Source: Bog-756 sp963725275 (GTDB taxonomy: Bacteria; Actinomycetota; Acidimicrobiia; Acidimicrobiales; RAAP-2). From it: DNA of 64,000 bases. Positions 16,990-27,627 of the stretch are shown here, piece after piece; positions within the stretch are counted from its first letter, which is position 1, and every line of letters starts with the position of its first letter. The DNA is taken from NCBI GenBank assembly GCA_963725275.1, contig CAVRXS010000006.1, positions 186,001 through 250,000 on the forward strand, written 5' to 3'. Below the pieces are notes generated by a model. That model was not told the DNA's origin. It ran no database searches and saw only the letters and a program-made list of their open reading frames with translations. The translations under genes were made by a program, and so were the position numbers.

Positions 16990-17693
16990 TCACAGGCTCC
17001 CGATCAGATGGACGGGGAACTGCGTGAAGGAATACGAGTAAAGCGTGGAGGCGTTGATGTTGGGTGCACTGGCAACACAACTGCCAGTGCTCTCTGTCCC
17101 GGCAGCAACGGTCTTGATCTCAGCGTATGTAGGCCCGAGTTGTCCGAGCGCGAACACTGCCGCTGTGCCTCCGGCCGCCCCGGTCGCCGTCGCCGGAGAG
17201 ACTGCCGAAGGAGCCGCCGCAGCCGCGAACGGGCCCACCGGAGCGGTGGTCCCATCAGGCTTCGTTGGCGTGTCGACAACGATCCAGCAGTTCTTGGTCT
17301 GCGCCGAATAATCAGCGAGGACCAGAGCCGAGGAGTCCCCTGTCACGAACACCGAGATGTGGTTCTGGTCGGTGGACGCACCTTGTCAGGAACTGGAGGG
17401 GACGGCTCGGCCGATTGCAATGCGATGACCAGGTTGGCCGCCGACGGATACGCCTGGCTGTTCTGCTGGTATTGAGCCTTCGCATTCAACAGCGCAGTGT
17501 TCAGATTGGACTGCGCAGCGCGGTCGTTGGCCGACTTCGTCACACCGAGGAACGTCGGGATGGCGATAGCCAGGAGAATGGCCAGGATGAGCAGAACGAC
17601 CATCAGCTCGATGAGGGTGAAGCCAGCGTCCTCGCCGGTCTCACCCGCAGCGCTACGCCTGTCGTTCAGACGTTGGATTGCGGATGAAAACAT
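16990..17693 (-). pseudogene. pilA: Type IV major pilin-like protein PilA with a frame break
   Basis: The prepilin leader ends ETGEDAGFTLIELMVVLLIL: the peptidase cleaves after the glycine, and the mature protein starts FTLIE with the +5 glutamate and a long hydrophobic helix. GAGGAGG lies six bases before the ATG at 17693. The frame stops at 17343 after AEPSPPVPDKV. The continuation in another frame (ASTDQNHISVFVTGDSSALV, then CWIVVDTPTKPDGTTAP) encodes the globular C-terminal part with an alanine/proline-rich loop and two distant cysteines, ending HLIGSL at 16990. Two nearby indels near 17370-17395 would restore one pilin of about 230 residues. It is the last gene of the minus-strand pil operon. 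Confidence 0.8.
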
Positions 17694-17981
17694 GTGTTGC
17701 CTCCTCGTGAGTATGTGTTGCATCAATTGAGGAACACCATGATTGGTGTCCCATCCAGGTATCGGAGTAGCTGACCCACACCTTGAGAAATACACGGAAC
17801 ATTTTTCGGTTCGGTCAGCGTCCGCTTGCCCCCTGGTGCCCGCCGGTCTTGCGCCACGATCACCTGACCCGCTCGACGGCAGTCAGGGGTTCACGTCCTG
17901 CCGTGATCTCGTCCCTGCCGCCCGGGCGCGCAAAATGAGGACCACCGACGCTCCTGCCCCAACAGCGTCGCTCGGAGTGGA
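17694..17981. other. Spacer between pilC and pilA
   Basis: These 288 bases separate the pilC stop from the pilA start on the minus strand. The long gap suggests that pilA has its own promoter, as expected for an abundant pilin. I see no convincing promoter boxes or ORF beyond the GAGGAGG ribosome binding site next to pilA. Confidence 0.4.
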
Positions 17982-19224
17982 TCAGCCGCCCGAGTTCGGG
18001 ACCAGCTTGATGTAGTCGAACATCGGCAGGTAGAGGCAGATGACCATGGCGCCGACCACCGCTCCCATGATCACGGTCAGGAGGGGCTCGAGGATCGACG
18101 TCAGGTTGTCGACGGTCTGGTCGACCTCGCCGTCGTAGAACTCCGCCGACCTTGCTGCAGCATGTCGTCGAGCGCACCGGTCTGCTCGCCGACCTCGACC
18201 ATCTGGACGACGAGCGACGGGATGACGTCGTCGTGCTCGCTTCAACGGGTCGGCGAGCGGACGGCCTTCGCGGACCCCGGCCTTCGCCTGGAGCAGACGT
18301 CGCTCGACTGTGCGATTTCCCGACGACGTCGACACGATGTCGAGCGCCTCCAGGATCGGCACGCCCGACCGACAACGACGCAAGCGTGTGGCGAACCGGG
18401 CCAGCGCCGCCTTGTGGATCAGCGCCCGAAGATCGGGGCGCAGCTTGAACTTGTCCCACGTCGGCGGCCCTCCTCGGTTTGATCCACCGCCGGACGCCGA
18501 CGATGACCCCGACGATCACCGCGATGACCACGAGGATCCACGGCCAGCTGACCACGATGTTCGAGATGGTGATCAGGATCAGCGTCGGAGGCGGCAGCTT
18601 GCCGCCCAGGCTGGCGAACAGCTTCTTGAAGACGGGACGATGAACACGATCATGACGGTGAAGATCACCACGATGACGCACACCACGATGATCGGGTAGG
18701 TCATGGCGCCGCGGATCCTTGCGGTTGAGCTCGACCTGCTTCTCCATGGTGGCGGCGAAGGTCTCGAGCACGATGTCGATGCTTCCGCCGACCTCACCGG
18801 CCTGGACCATCGAGACGTACAGGTTGTCGAGAAACCTTGGGGTGCTTGGCCAGCGCCGCGGAGAGCGAGATGCCCGGCTCGACGTCGTCGTGCACCTCGT
18901 CGCAGGATCCGGGCGAAGCTACTTGTTCTCGACCTGGGTGGCCAGCACCGCCGAGCGACCGGACGATCGAGAGGCCGGAGTCGACCATGGTGGCGAACTG
19001 CCGTGTGAAGACCGCGACCTCTCGGGCTTGATCCGGTCCGTGAAGCCCGGGATGACGATCTCGGTCTTCAGGCTGACCTTGCTCTTCGGGCGTGACCGGA
19101 GACGGGCAGGTAGCCCATCTCGCGCAGCCTGCCGACGACGAGCGCGATGCTGTCGCCCTCGAGCTGTCCCTCGACGAGGTTGCCGCGCTGGTCCCGGACC
19201 TTGTAGTCGAACGTCGAGTGCCAC
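17982..19224 (-). pseudogene. pilC: Type IV pilus inner-membrane platform protein PilC, many frameshifts
   Basis: The pieces across all three minus frames assemble into a normal GspF/PilC of about 405 residues. They run from TFDYKVRDQRGNLVEGQLEG and VFTRQFATMVDSGLSIVRSL, through MVQAGEVGGSIDIVLETFAA (end of the first GspF repeat), to transmembrane VIVVIFTVMIVFIVP. The second repeat includes VGVPILEALDIVSTSSGNRT and EPLLTVIMGAVVGAMVICLY, and ends NSGG. PilC anchors the ATPases PilB and PilT in the inner membrane. At least eight indels are needed to join the frames, while the residues between them match the family well. GTG at 19224 is the likely start. Confidence 0.78.
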
Positions 19225-20983
19225 GATCGTCCCGCTCGAGCTCGGCTGAACCGAGCCGGCTCAATGCATGCTGCAGATGGTTGCGGAGGTCGTCCTCGTC
19301 TGCGCAGCGGTCGAACGCCACGGCCTCGGTGATCACGACCGGCCTTCGACGAGCTGGGCCAGGCCCTGGTCCATGGTCTGCATCCCGTAACTGGCGCACC
19401 GGTCTGCATCAGCGAGTAGATCTGGTGGGTCTTGGCCTGCCCGGATCAGGTTCTGGATGGCCGGGGTGCACACCAGGACCTCGCAGGCTGCGAGCACGAC
19501 CCGTGCCCGTCGGCGTTCAGGCACCAGCTGCTGGGTGACGACGCCCTCGAGCGACGCGGCCGAGCTGGATCCGGATCTGCTCCTGCTGGTTCGGCGGGAA
19601 CACGTCGATGATCCGGTCGATCGTCGACGGGGCGTCCTGGGTGTGCAGGGTCGCCGAACACGAGGTGGCCGGTCTCGGCCGCGGTGAGCGCCGTCGAGAT
19701 CGTCTCGAGGTCACGCAGCTCACCGACCAGGATGACGTCGGGGTCTTGACGCAGCACCCGGCGCAGGGCCTCGGAGAACGACTCGGTGTCCTCGCCGACC
19801 TCGCGCTGGTTGATGATCGACCGCTTGTGGTTGTGGAGGAACTCGATCGGGTCCTCGACCGTCACGATGTGCAGCGGCTTGGTCCGGTTGATGATGTCGA
19901 CCAGCGACGCCAGCGACGTCGACTTGCCCGAACCGGTCGGACCGGTGACCAGCACGAGGCCGCGGCGCATCTCGCGTGAAGCGACGGATCGACTCGGGCA
20001 GCCCGAGCGTGTCGAACACGGGGATCTCGTGGGGAATCGGCCGCATCGCCGCGGCGACCGTCCCGCGCTGCAGGGCGACGTTCACCCGGAACCGGCCGAC
20101 GCCGGCGATCGAGTGCGAGGTGTCGAGCTCGTGCTCGGCCTCGAACCGCTCCCGCTGGCTCTGCGGGCAGGATCCCGAAGATCATCTCCCGGAGCGTCTC
20201 GTTGTCGAGGACCGGACATCCTCGATCGGCCGGATCGCGCCGTGCAGCCGGATGCAGGCCGGGCATCTCGGCGTGAGGTGGAGGTCCGACGCGCCGACGC
20301 TCACCGCGTAGCGCAGGAGGTCGTCGATGTGCAGGCGGCAGTCGTCCATCGGCACGCGGCCGCGGGCCTCGCCGGAGCATGCGGTGCACCGCGGAGGATC
20401 GGTTCGGAGCCGGCTCGCGCCGAGCATCGGTCGACGGATGCCGCCGACGGAGATCGCGGTACCGAGGCGGCAAGGTGGCCGTGTCGGCATGCCGGCTCGG
20501 CAGGCCGGCGGGGCCGCCTCGAGCGAGCGCCTGCAGCAGCGCTCGACTGCGCACCGGGTCGCCGAGCACCGGCAGACACCTTGGAACCACACGAGGCCGA
20601 GAGCGTTCGAGGTCGTCGCGAGCGTCGGTGGCTCACCGAACGCGACGTGCAGCGTCCGCTCGTGGAACGCGTACCCGATGGCTCCGTAGTCGGTCGCGAC
20701 CGCAGCGACGGCAGGGCAGCCACGGCGTCGGGAGACGGCCGGTTCGCGTCGAGGTCGACCGTCGGCAGCTGAGCGAGCTGGCCAGGGTCGCCACCACGAC
20801 CTGCGGGCGCACGCAGTCCCCCGCGCTACGAGCAGGGACGCCAGGGACTGACCCGTGGCTGTCGCCTCGTTGACCAACGGGCGGAGATTGCTCTCGGGTC
20901 ATACCCCGACTGGACCAGGGCCTGCGCCAGGCGGCGCGACCACTCGGTCGCGCAGGGCTCATCTCTCCGTCGACCGAGCTCAT
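19225..20983 (-). pseudogene. pilT: PilT-like retraction ATPase with N-terminal MshEN-like domain, many frameshifts
   Basis: The start ATG overlaps the pilB stop (ATGA, 20980-20983). The first ~200 residues (SGYDPRAI, then NEATATGQSLASLLVARGT and YGAIGYAFHERTLHVAFGEP) look like the MshEN/GspE N-terminal domain usual in PilB, not PilT. The PilT core follows: AVSVGASDLHLTPRCPACIR, the Walker A GPTGSGKST near 19935, DPDVILVGELRD, HLVF/TLHTQDAPSTIDRIID, and the C-terminal SYGMQTMDQGLAQLV. PilT powers pilus retraction. Joined length is about 580 residues against about 350-400 for standard PilT. The exact 3' end is uncertain because frames change repeatedly. Confidence 0.75.
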
Positions 20984-23940
20984 GCGACCACCCGCAGAAC
21001 TTCCTCGAGGGTGGTCTCACCCTCGAGCGCCTTTCGCAAGCCGCTCTGGCGCAGCGTGACCATCCCCTGGCTCGACGGCGAGCTTGTGGATGTCTTCGCA
21101 CGGCCGCCTTCGATGATCATCCGTTCGATTTCTTCGGTGACGACGAGCAGTTCGGGAAGTGCCTTACGCCCCCGGTAGCCGGTGTTGGAGCAGGCGGAGC
21201 ACCCGATCGCTCGGTGAACCTTCGGACATGCCGCCGATGCATCGACCTCGGCCACGACCATCCCGCCGCCACGATGTCGGCCTCGGTGGGCTCGTACGGC
21301 TCCTTGCAGTTGGCGCAGAGCCGGCGGGCCAGGCGCTGGGCGAGCACACGCCGAGACTGCCGACGTGACCAGGTACGGCTCGAGGCCCATCTCGATCAGC
21401 CGCATCGGGGTGCGTCGCGGCGTCGTTGGTGTGCAGCGTGGCGAGCACGAGGTGACCGGTCAGGGCGGCCTCGACCGCGATCGAGCGCGGTCTCCCGGTC
21501 CCGGATCTCACCGACGAGCACGATGTCGGGGTCGGACCGCAGGATCGACCGGAGCGCCGAGGCGAAGGTCAGGCCGGCCTTGTGGTTCAGCTGGACCTGG
21601 TTGATCCCCTTGATGCGGTAGCTCGACCGGGTCCTCGACGGTGATGATGTTCTTCTCGGGCGAGTTCAGCGCGGTGAGCGTGGCGTAGAGGGTCGTCGTC
21701 TTGCCCGATCCGGTCGGTCCGGTCACCAGGATCGTCCCGTAGGGCTTGGTGTAGAGGCTCTCGTAGATCGTCGAGCATGTCCTCGTCGAAGCCGAGGTCA
21801 TCGAACCCGAGGACGCACACTCGACTTGTCGAGCACCCGCATGACGACCTTCTCGCCGTAGATGGTCGGCAGCGTCGCCATGCGGAGGTCGATCCGCTCG
21901 GTTGCCGACGGTGAGCGAGATCCGCCCGTCCTGGGGGACCCGGTGCTCGGCGATGTTCATGTCGGCCATGACCTTCAGGCGGGTGACGACCGCCGCAGCG
22001 ATGCTGCGCGGGGCAGTCGACACGTCGTGGAGGACACCGTCGATCCGGTACCGGATCCGCAGCTTGGTCCGCGGTGGGCTCGATGTGGATGTCCGAGGCC
22101 CGCTCGTTCAGGGCCTGGAGGATGAGGAGGTTGACGTAGCGGACGATCGGCGCGTCCTCGACAACGGACTGGAGTCATCGACGCCGGAGTCCTGACGATT
22201 GGAGTCGATGCCGAGCCGAGGCCTCCGATGGCCATGTCGGCCGCATCTCCCCCACTGGTGGTACGCCTTGTCGATGTAGGCGCTGATCTGCGACCGGGTC
22301 GCCACGACGACGTATGAAGTTGCGTCCCATGATCGTCCGCAGGTCGTCCATGGCGAACACGTCGGTCGGGTTCGAGGCGGCGACGACCGGGATGCCGTTG
22401 TCGGTGGCGATCACCATCACGTTGTGGTGCCGTGGCCGTCGCCTCGGGAATAGTGCCGGCTTCCGCCAGGTCCACTCCGACGACGTCGAGGTCGACGAAC
22501 TCGAGGCCCATCTCTTCGGCCATGCCCCACATGAGGTCGGCCTCGGTGACCATCTTCTCGTTGGTCAGGATTCGGGCGATGGTCTGGCCGGTCAGATGGT
22601 GCTCTTCGAGTACCGCGCTCATGTCGTCGAGCGAGACGCGGCCACCGTCGACCAGCACCTTGGCCAGCGGTGGGAACATGGCAGTCGCGCTATCCCCATC
22701 GAAGCCTGATCCTTCGACGTGCTGCTCGTCGGGGTGGAGCTCCTGGAAGGTGGCGACAGCCTCGGCCACCAGGTCGGCGGCCTCCGTCGTGGAGTCCGAC
22801 GCTCCGTCGTCCGGTACTTCCTCGACCGAGAGTGCCAGCGCCTCCAACTCTCCAGCGAACGGAAGCACGTCTTCCAGCGCCTGGCCGAGAAGCGGCTCGG
22901 ATGCGTCGAACGCCGCAACAGCCTGATCCCCGCTGATCGGACCGTCGACAACGACCTCCTCCTGGAGGACCTGGCCGTCCAATAGTTCAGGCGTCGGTTC
23001 GTTGACTGCGAGATCGTGATCCAAGGCAGCTGCCAACCCGTCGATGGTGTCGGCGGTGTCGTCCTCCGATCCTGCCGGTACCGCGACTCCGACCTCCGGG
23101 TCGTCGGGCTCGGGAATCTCGACGAGCTCGGAGACCTCTGGGGCTGCATTCTCCTCGGGGGTCGGTGCCGGGCGGCCGGCCGGCGCGGACTTGCCGCTCT
23201 CCTTCCCGCCTCTCTTCCCCTTCTGGCTCCTACCCGATGACGACCGACGCGCCGGGGGTACCTCGACTGCGGATCCCTTTGTTGAATCGATGGGACCATC
23301 TTCGGCATCCGGGGTGGCCGTGTCGACGGCATCAGGCTCCACCCCGACTGTCTTCGACTTCGGGCCCTCTGCGGACTCCTCCTCGGTGATCCCGGAGCCA
23401 GCACTGACGTCCGCCGCATCGTCCGGGGCGATGTCCGGCGATGACACTGATCCAGCGGGATGCAACAGGGGCTCGACCTCCGCATCGGTGCCACCCTCAC
23501 CGACGAGCGCCACGGGCTCACTAACAAGCGCAGCCAGATCGTCGGGCGTGAGTTCCACAGTGCTGGTGTCGTCCAATCCGGACGAAGGACCTTCGAATCC
23601 GGCAGCACCGTTCGTCTCGCGAACCGCGGATTGTTCACTCTTACGAGAGAAGAGCTCTTCGAGGTAGGCGTCGATCTGCTCCGGAGCAGCAACAACGGAG
23701 ATGAATTGCGCGCCCGATCGAGGCGCGAACACGGAGTCCTGCCGCGGAGAGATCATCGGGATCAGACGTCGCAATGACCGGGGTTCCGAACTTCCGCTTC
23801 ACCGCGACCATGTGGTAGCGCCGGGCGAGGTCGACCGGAAGGATCTCGCCCGCAGCGGGGTCGACTCCGTACGTGTCGAGGTCCACGAACTCGAGGTCAT
23901 GTTCGCTTGCCATCCCACGGATGGCGTCGACATCGCTCAT
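20980..23940 (-). pseudogene. pilB: Pilus extension ATPase PilB with two MshEN-like domains and a long acidic linker; frameshifted core
   Basis: PilB hydrolyses ATP to drive pilin assembly. The first MshEN-like domain (23940-23640) reads MSDVDAIRGMASEHDLEFVD, then YHMVAVKRKFGTPVIATSDP. A roughly 300-residue acidic, Ala/Pro/Ser-rich linker follows (23640-22740). A second MshEN-like domain starts FPPLAKVLVDGGRVSLDDMS. The GspE core has AYIDKAYHQWG, NERA(S)DIHIEP, Walker A LVTGPTGSGKTTTLYATLTA near 21710, HLVLATLHTNDAA and a zinc site GCSACSNTGYRGR. The end is ETTLEEVLRVVA. The linker half is intact; the core has about ten or more indels. ATG 23940 is chosen; an in-frame TTG at 23982 would add 14 residues. 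Confidence 0.75.
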
Positions 23941-24314
23941 GGGACCAGCATCGGCAGACGTCGGCCCGAGATTGAACCCCAATCGGCGCCGCCGGAGCGT
24001 GCCAGACCCACGGTCGTCCCCAGAGAACCCACCATGCCCCTTCCCAACCTGCCTTTGGACGCTGAGGGGAGTGCTCCCGACATCTCACTCCTCGTGGTCA
24101 TTCTCCCACCGGGAGAGCGCCAACCTCAAGGGCTCGTTCCACGGTGCCGAAAGACACGAAAGACAGTTGCCCGCCAACCGGAGCCGGTACTGTTGCCGAT
24201 TCCACCGGTGAGAGGGTCACGCGTGACGAAACAGGCGCCTCCGGGCGACGGGAACGCGAACTCCCTGTTCAAAGGCAATACCAGCTCCAGGTGGGGCCAT
24301 GGTGGTGTGCAAAC
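23941..24314. promoter_or_regulatory. Divergent region between pilB and the prepilin peptidase gene
   Basis: This 374-base stretch lies between two diverging pilus genes and should carry both promoters. Open frames cross it on both strands, but none has a ribosome binding site or family similarity. A short in-frame extension of pilB by a TTG at 23982 is possible. No clear promoter boxes are visible. Confidence 0.4.
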
Positions 24315-25124
24315 ATGAGTTCGAGTGGCCTCCCTGTCGAGGCCATTTCCATCCCACTGGCCGGAGTGGTCGGACTGTTCGTGGGCTCCTTCCTCAATGT
24401 GGTCGCCTACCGGGTCCCCAGCGGCCTGTCCGTGTCGACTCCCCGTTCGTTCTGCCCGATCTGCGACCGCCAGCTGGCCTGGTGGGAGAACGTCCCGGTG
24501 GTCTCCTGGCTCGTTCTGCGGCGCCGCTGCCACACGTGTCACCAACCCATCTCGGCTCGATATCCCCTCGTCGAGTTGTCCACAGGGGCGATCTTCTGCC
24601 TGGTCACCTGGGCCTGGCACGGCACCTGGCTGTCCGCCGGCTACTGCGTCTTGGCAGCCACAGCGACGGCCATCTCGTTGATCGAGTTCGGGGGATCGCG
24701 CTCACCACTTTCCGTGGCGGCCGTCGGGACGCTACTGGGCGAGGCGATGATCGTCTCGGCCGCTGCCTGGCTCCAGCGATGGGCGGTGCTCGGGGGTTCG
24801 CTGGCCGGACTTGCCGCAGGGGTCGCCCTCTTGGGCATCCTCCGTGCACGAGACCCCGACTGCCTCGATCCGCGGGAGAACGGTCGGTCCACGTTCCCGG
24901 TTGCCGGGTGCTGGGTCGGTGGATTGGGGTTCGTCGCCGTGATCATCGGTGTCGCGGCCTGGGCCCTCGTCACATTCGCCTGCCTGGTGGGCGTGTGGTG
25001 GACGTCCCGGACGTCGAACGGTGCCGGGGTGACCGGCATCCGACACGGGGCCCCCCTGGTCGCCACGCCGCTGGTGACTGCCATCGCCGCGGCGATGCTG
25101 GTGTCACTCATCGTGGCCAGGTGA
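24315..25124 (+). CDS. Prepilin peptidase-like protein (A24 family) lacking the usual catalytic aspartates
   Basis: The 269-residue membrane protein has the PilD N-terminal signature: VGSFLNVVAYRVP, then a four-cysteine zinc module (CPIC at 47-50, CHTC at 72-75), and ARYPLVELSTG. PilD cleaves the prepilin leader and N-methylates the new terminus. Canonical enzymes have one aspartate in an LID-type motif and a second in GxGD. Here the first position reads SLIEF (Glu124), and no GxGD is found: the matching region reads RARDPDCLDPRENG. Seven to eight hydrophobic segments remain. It may be a non-peptidase relative, with true PilD elsewhere. A low-scoring 57-codon upstream extension is not supported. 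Confidence 0.8.
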   Translation: MSSSGLPVEAISIPLAGVVGLFVGSFLNVVAYRVPSGLSVSTPRSFCPICDRQLAWWENVPVVSWLVLRRRCHTCHQPISARYPLVELSTGAIFCLVTWAWHGTWLSAGYCVLAATATAISLIEFGGSRSPLSVAAVGTLLGEAMIVSAAAWLQRWAVLGGSLAGLAAGVALLGILRARDPDCLDPRENGRSTFPVAGCWVGGLGFVAVIIGVAAWALVTFACLVGVWWTSRTSNGAGVTGIRHGAPLVATPLVTAIAAAMLVSLIVAR

Positions 25125-25141
25125 CCACGTACGATGGTTTC

Positions 25142-25933
25142 ATGGGAAGTATCAGGTCACCCGACCAGGTCGTCCTTGCCGGCAGCACGGAAGGCCACCC
25201 GGCGGACTCGAACGGTCCGGTCGTGGGGCAGCTCGTCTTCCATCGGACGGTCATCGTGGACGATCACGAGCTCCTCCGCACCGGTACCCGTCGCATTCTG
25301 GAAGAGGCGAATGGGTTCACGGTGGTAGGCGAGGCTGCGGACGCTGAGTCCGCCCGCACGGTCGTGCGAGACACCCGACCCGACCTGGTGATTACCGATA
25401 TTCGCCTTCCCACCACCAACGGGATCGACCTGGCCCGCGCGCTGGTTGCCGACCATCCCGACCTCACGGTCATCGTCCTCAGTGCCTATGACGACGAGCA
25501 CTACGTGCGAGCGGCTCTGGCTGCCGGCGTGTCGGGCTACCTCCTCAAGACCATGCCGAGCGCCGAGCTGGTTGCCGCCATCCGAGAGGCATGTACTGGA
25601 ACCTGGCCGGCCCACGACCGTACCCGTGCCACGGGCGAGAAAGCCGGAGACAGCACCGCAAGGGAGAGCGAGCAACTCCTCACACCCCGCGAGAGCGCCG
25701 TCGTCCGACTTGTCGCACGCGGAATGACCAACAAAGCGATTGCCCGGCAACTCGGAATCAGCCCCCGGACCGTCGAAGGCCATCTCAACCACGTCTTCGA
25801 GAAGTTGGGCGTCCTCTCGCGCACCGAGCTGGTCCACTACGCCCTGGCCCACAGCGTGTTCGACCGGGAGTCCAAAGCCGAGGCGGACGGCAGGCCTGTC
25901 GGTTCGGACCTCCTTGGGCGCTCCCGTGACTGA
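25142..25933 (+). CDS. NarL/LuxR-family response regulator
   Basis: The 263-residue protein has a receiver domain starting at residue ~32 (TVIVDDHELLRTGTRRILEE), with the phosphoacceptor aspartate in LVITDIRLP and the conserved lysine in GYLLKTMP. The C-terminal LuxR helix-turn-helix reads LTPRESAVVRLVARGMTNKA. A flexible linker of about 40 residues separates them. It overlaps the downstream histidine kinase gene by eight bases, so the two form a cotranscribed two-component pair. Its position inside the pilus locus suggests control of pilus or surface genes, which is inference. Confidence 0.88.
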   Translation: MGSIRSPDQVVLAGSTEGHPADSNGPVVGQLVFHRTVIVDDHELLRTGTRRILEEANGFTVVGEAADAESARTVVRDTRPDLVITDIRLPTTNGIDLARALVADHPDLTVIVLSAYDDEHYVRAALAAGVSGYLLKTMPSAELVAAIREACTGTWPAHDRTRATGEKAGDSTARESEQLLTPRESAVVRLVARGMTNKAIARQLGISPRTVEGHLNHVFEKLGVLSRTELVHYALAHSVFDRESKAEADGRPVGSDLLGRSRD

Positions 25934-27455
25934 GGGGCACGTCCAGCCCCGTCTCACCCGTCTCCCCGGCGGCGAGCCGTGGACCGACTCGCACTTCTGG
26001 ATACTGCAGCTCGTCATCCTGGCTCTCGTGCTCGTACGCCTCGCGTTCACAGTCGCGTTCCACCTGGATACATCGTCGTTGGTGGTCGAGTTCTCGACCC
26101 TGGTGCTGTTCGTACTACCTGTGGCATACGCTTCTCTGAGCTTTGGACTGCCGGGAGCAACAATCACCGCCGGCTGGGTCACCGTCCTATCCATTCCCAC
26201 GTTCGCGGTGGCCGTGAGCCAGCACGATCCGACTGCCGCCTGGTCCGAGATTCTCCAGATCGTCCTGCTCGACGGGTTGGCACTCCTCATCGGCACGCGG
26301 GTCTCGACAGAACGCGAGGCACGCGGTCTGGCCGAGGCCGCGCAGGCCGCCCGTCTCGATGCCGAGACTCTCTACCGGGAGCTCTTCGATTCGAATCAGT
26401 CTCCCATCCTCATCGTCGACGCCAATGGTTTGGTCATCAAGGGAAACGCCTCGGCGCTGAGCGCCTTCGGAGGGATTGCCACCTCCGGCGGATCGGAGCA
26501 GCACCAACCGGTTCGCCTGGTGGACCTGATCGGAGCGGATGCGGCCAGCCAGGTACTCACCCGACTGCTGTCGGTCGACCCCGTGCCCCGGGCGACAGTG
26601 GGCGCTGGGATGCAGGACTCCGAGATCGACGCGCGCGTTCGACCGGTCGCATTCGAGTTCGAGGGCCGCGCGGTCCTCTACCGACTGAGCGCCACCCTCG
26701 TCAGACCGATAGATGCCGACCGCAGGATGCAGGTCATCTTCGAGGACGTGACCGCCGAGACACGCCGGCACGATCTCATGGAGGCCTACGCCGGCCAAGT
26801 CGTCCTCGCCCAGGAAGAGGAGCGTCGACACCTCGCTCAGGAGATCCATGACGGTCCGCTCCAGGCCCTCATTCACATCTGCCGGCAGATTGATTTGCTC
26901 GAGGGCAGCGATGGACCAGACGTGATCGAGTCGGACGATGATCACCAGCTGGAGTCACTCCGCTCCACGGTCGAGGACACGGTGGCTGAACTGCGATCAA
27001 TCGCACGGGGCCTCCGCCCATCGATCCTCGACGACTTGGGACTGGTGGCGTCGATCAACCAGATGCTTGCCGAGGCAACGGCACGGCAGCAGTTCGAGAG
27101 CACCTTCGGCGTCACGGGTGCGTCCCGCCGATTGTCACCCAGCGTCGAGCTCGCACTCTTCCGCATCACCCAGGAGGCAATTACCAACATCGAGCACCAC
27201 GCGGCCGCAAGCCACGTTGCAGTGGGGGTCGACTTCGAGACTGAGGGACTCCATCTCTTGGTCAAGGACAATGGAGCCGGGTTCGATCAGATCCAAGAGC
27301 CGGAGGCAGGTGGCCACTCGTTGGGACTCCCCGGGATGACGGAGCGGGCTCATCTCATCGGTGCCACATTGGTCATCAATTCGCACGTCGGAAAGGGCAC
27401 GGCCGTGGACGTCTGGGTACCCGAGGATGCGCTTCGCTCCAGTAGCTCCGGCTGA
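25926..27455 (+). CDS. NarL-type sensor histidine kinase (HisKA_3/HATPase) with membrane and PAS-like domains
   Basis: The 509-residue protein has four to five transmembrane segments in residues 20-130 (LQLVILALVLVRLAFTVAF onward). A PAS-like domain follows at about 150-280 (LYRELFDSNQSPILIVDANG). The HisKA_3 box LAQEIHDGPLQALIH carries the phosphorylated histidine near residue 306. The ATPase domain has DNGAGFDQ and LGLPGMTERA. GTG 25926 is preferred because it overlaps the response regulator stop and precedes the first membrane helix closely. No ligand-binding extracellular domain is present, so the signal is probably membrane-embedded or cytosolic. Confidence 0.88.
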   Translation: MTEGHVQPRLTRLPGGEPWTDSHFWILQLVILALVLVRLAFTVAFHLDTSSLVVEFSTLVLFVLPVAYASLSFGLPGATITAGWVTVLSIPTFAVAVSQHDPTAAWSEILQIVLLDGLALLIGTRVSTEREARGLAEAAQAARLDAETLYRELFDSNQSPILIVDANGLVIKGNASALSAFGGIATSGGSEQHQPVRLVDLIGADAASQVLTRLLSVDPVPRATVGAGMQDSEIDARVRPVAFEFEGRAVLYRLSATLVRPIDADRRMQVIFEDVTAETRRHDLMEAYAGQVVLAQEEERRHLAQEIHDGPLQALIHICRQIDLLEGSDGPDVIESDDDHQLESLRSTVEDTVAELRSIARGLRPSILDDLGLVASINQMLAEATARQQFESTFGVTGASRRLSPSVELALFRITQEAITNIEHHAAASHVAVGVDFETEGLHLLVKDNGAGFDQIQEPEAGGHSLGLPGMTERAHLIGATLVINSHVGKGTAVDVWVPEDALRSSSSG

Positions 27456-27627
27456 GCCGTTCCAGAGACGAGAGTGCACCCACCCTGGGTCGGTATGTCG
27501 AACGCCCCTGTTATGCAGGACATTTCGAGAAGGATCGCCAGGGTCAGCCACAAGCTAGCCTCCAACTGTCACTCAACCGACATCAAAATCTGAGGGACTT
27601 CTCGTCAATTTATGGGATACTGACGCC

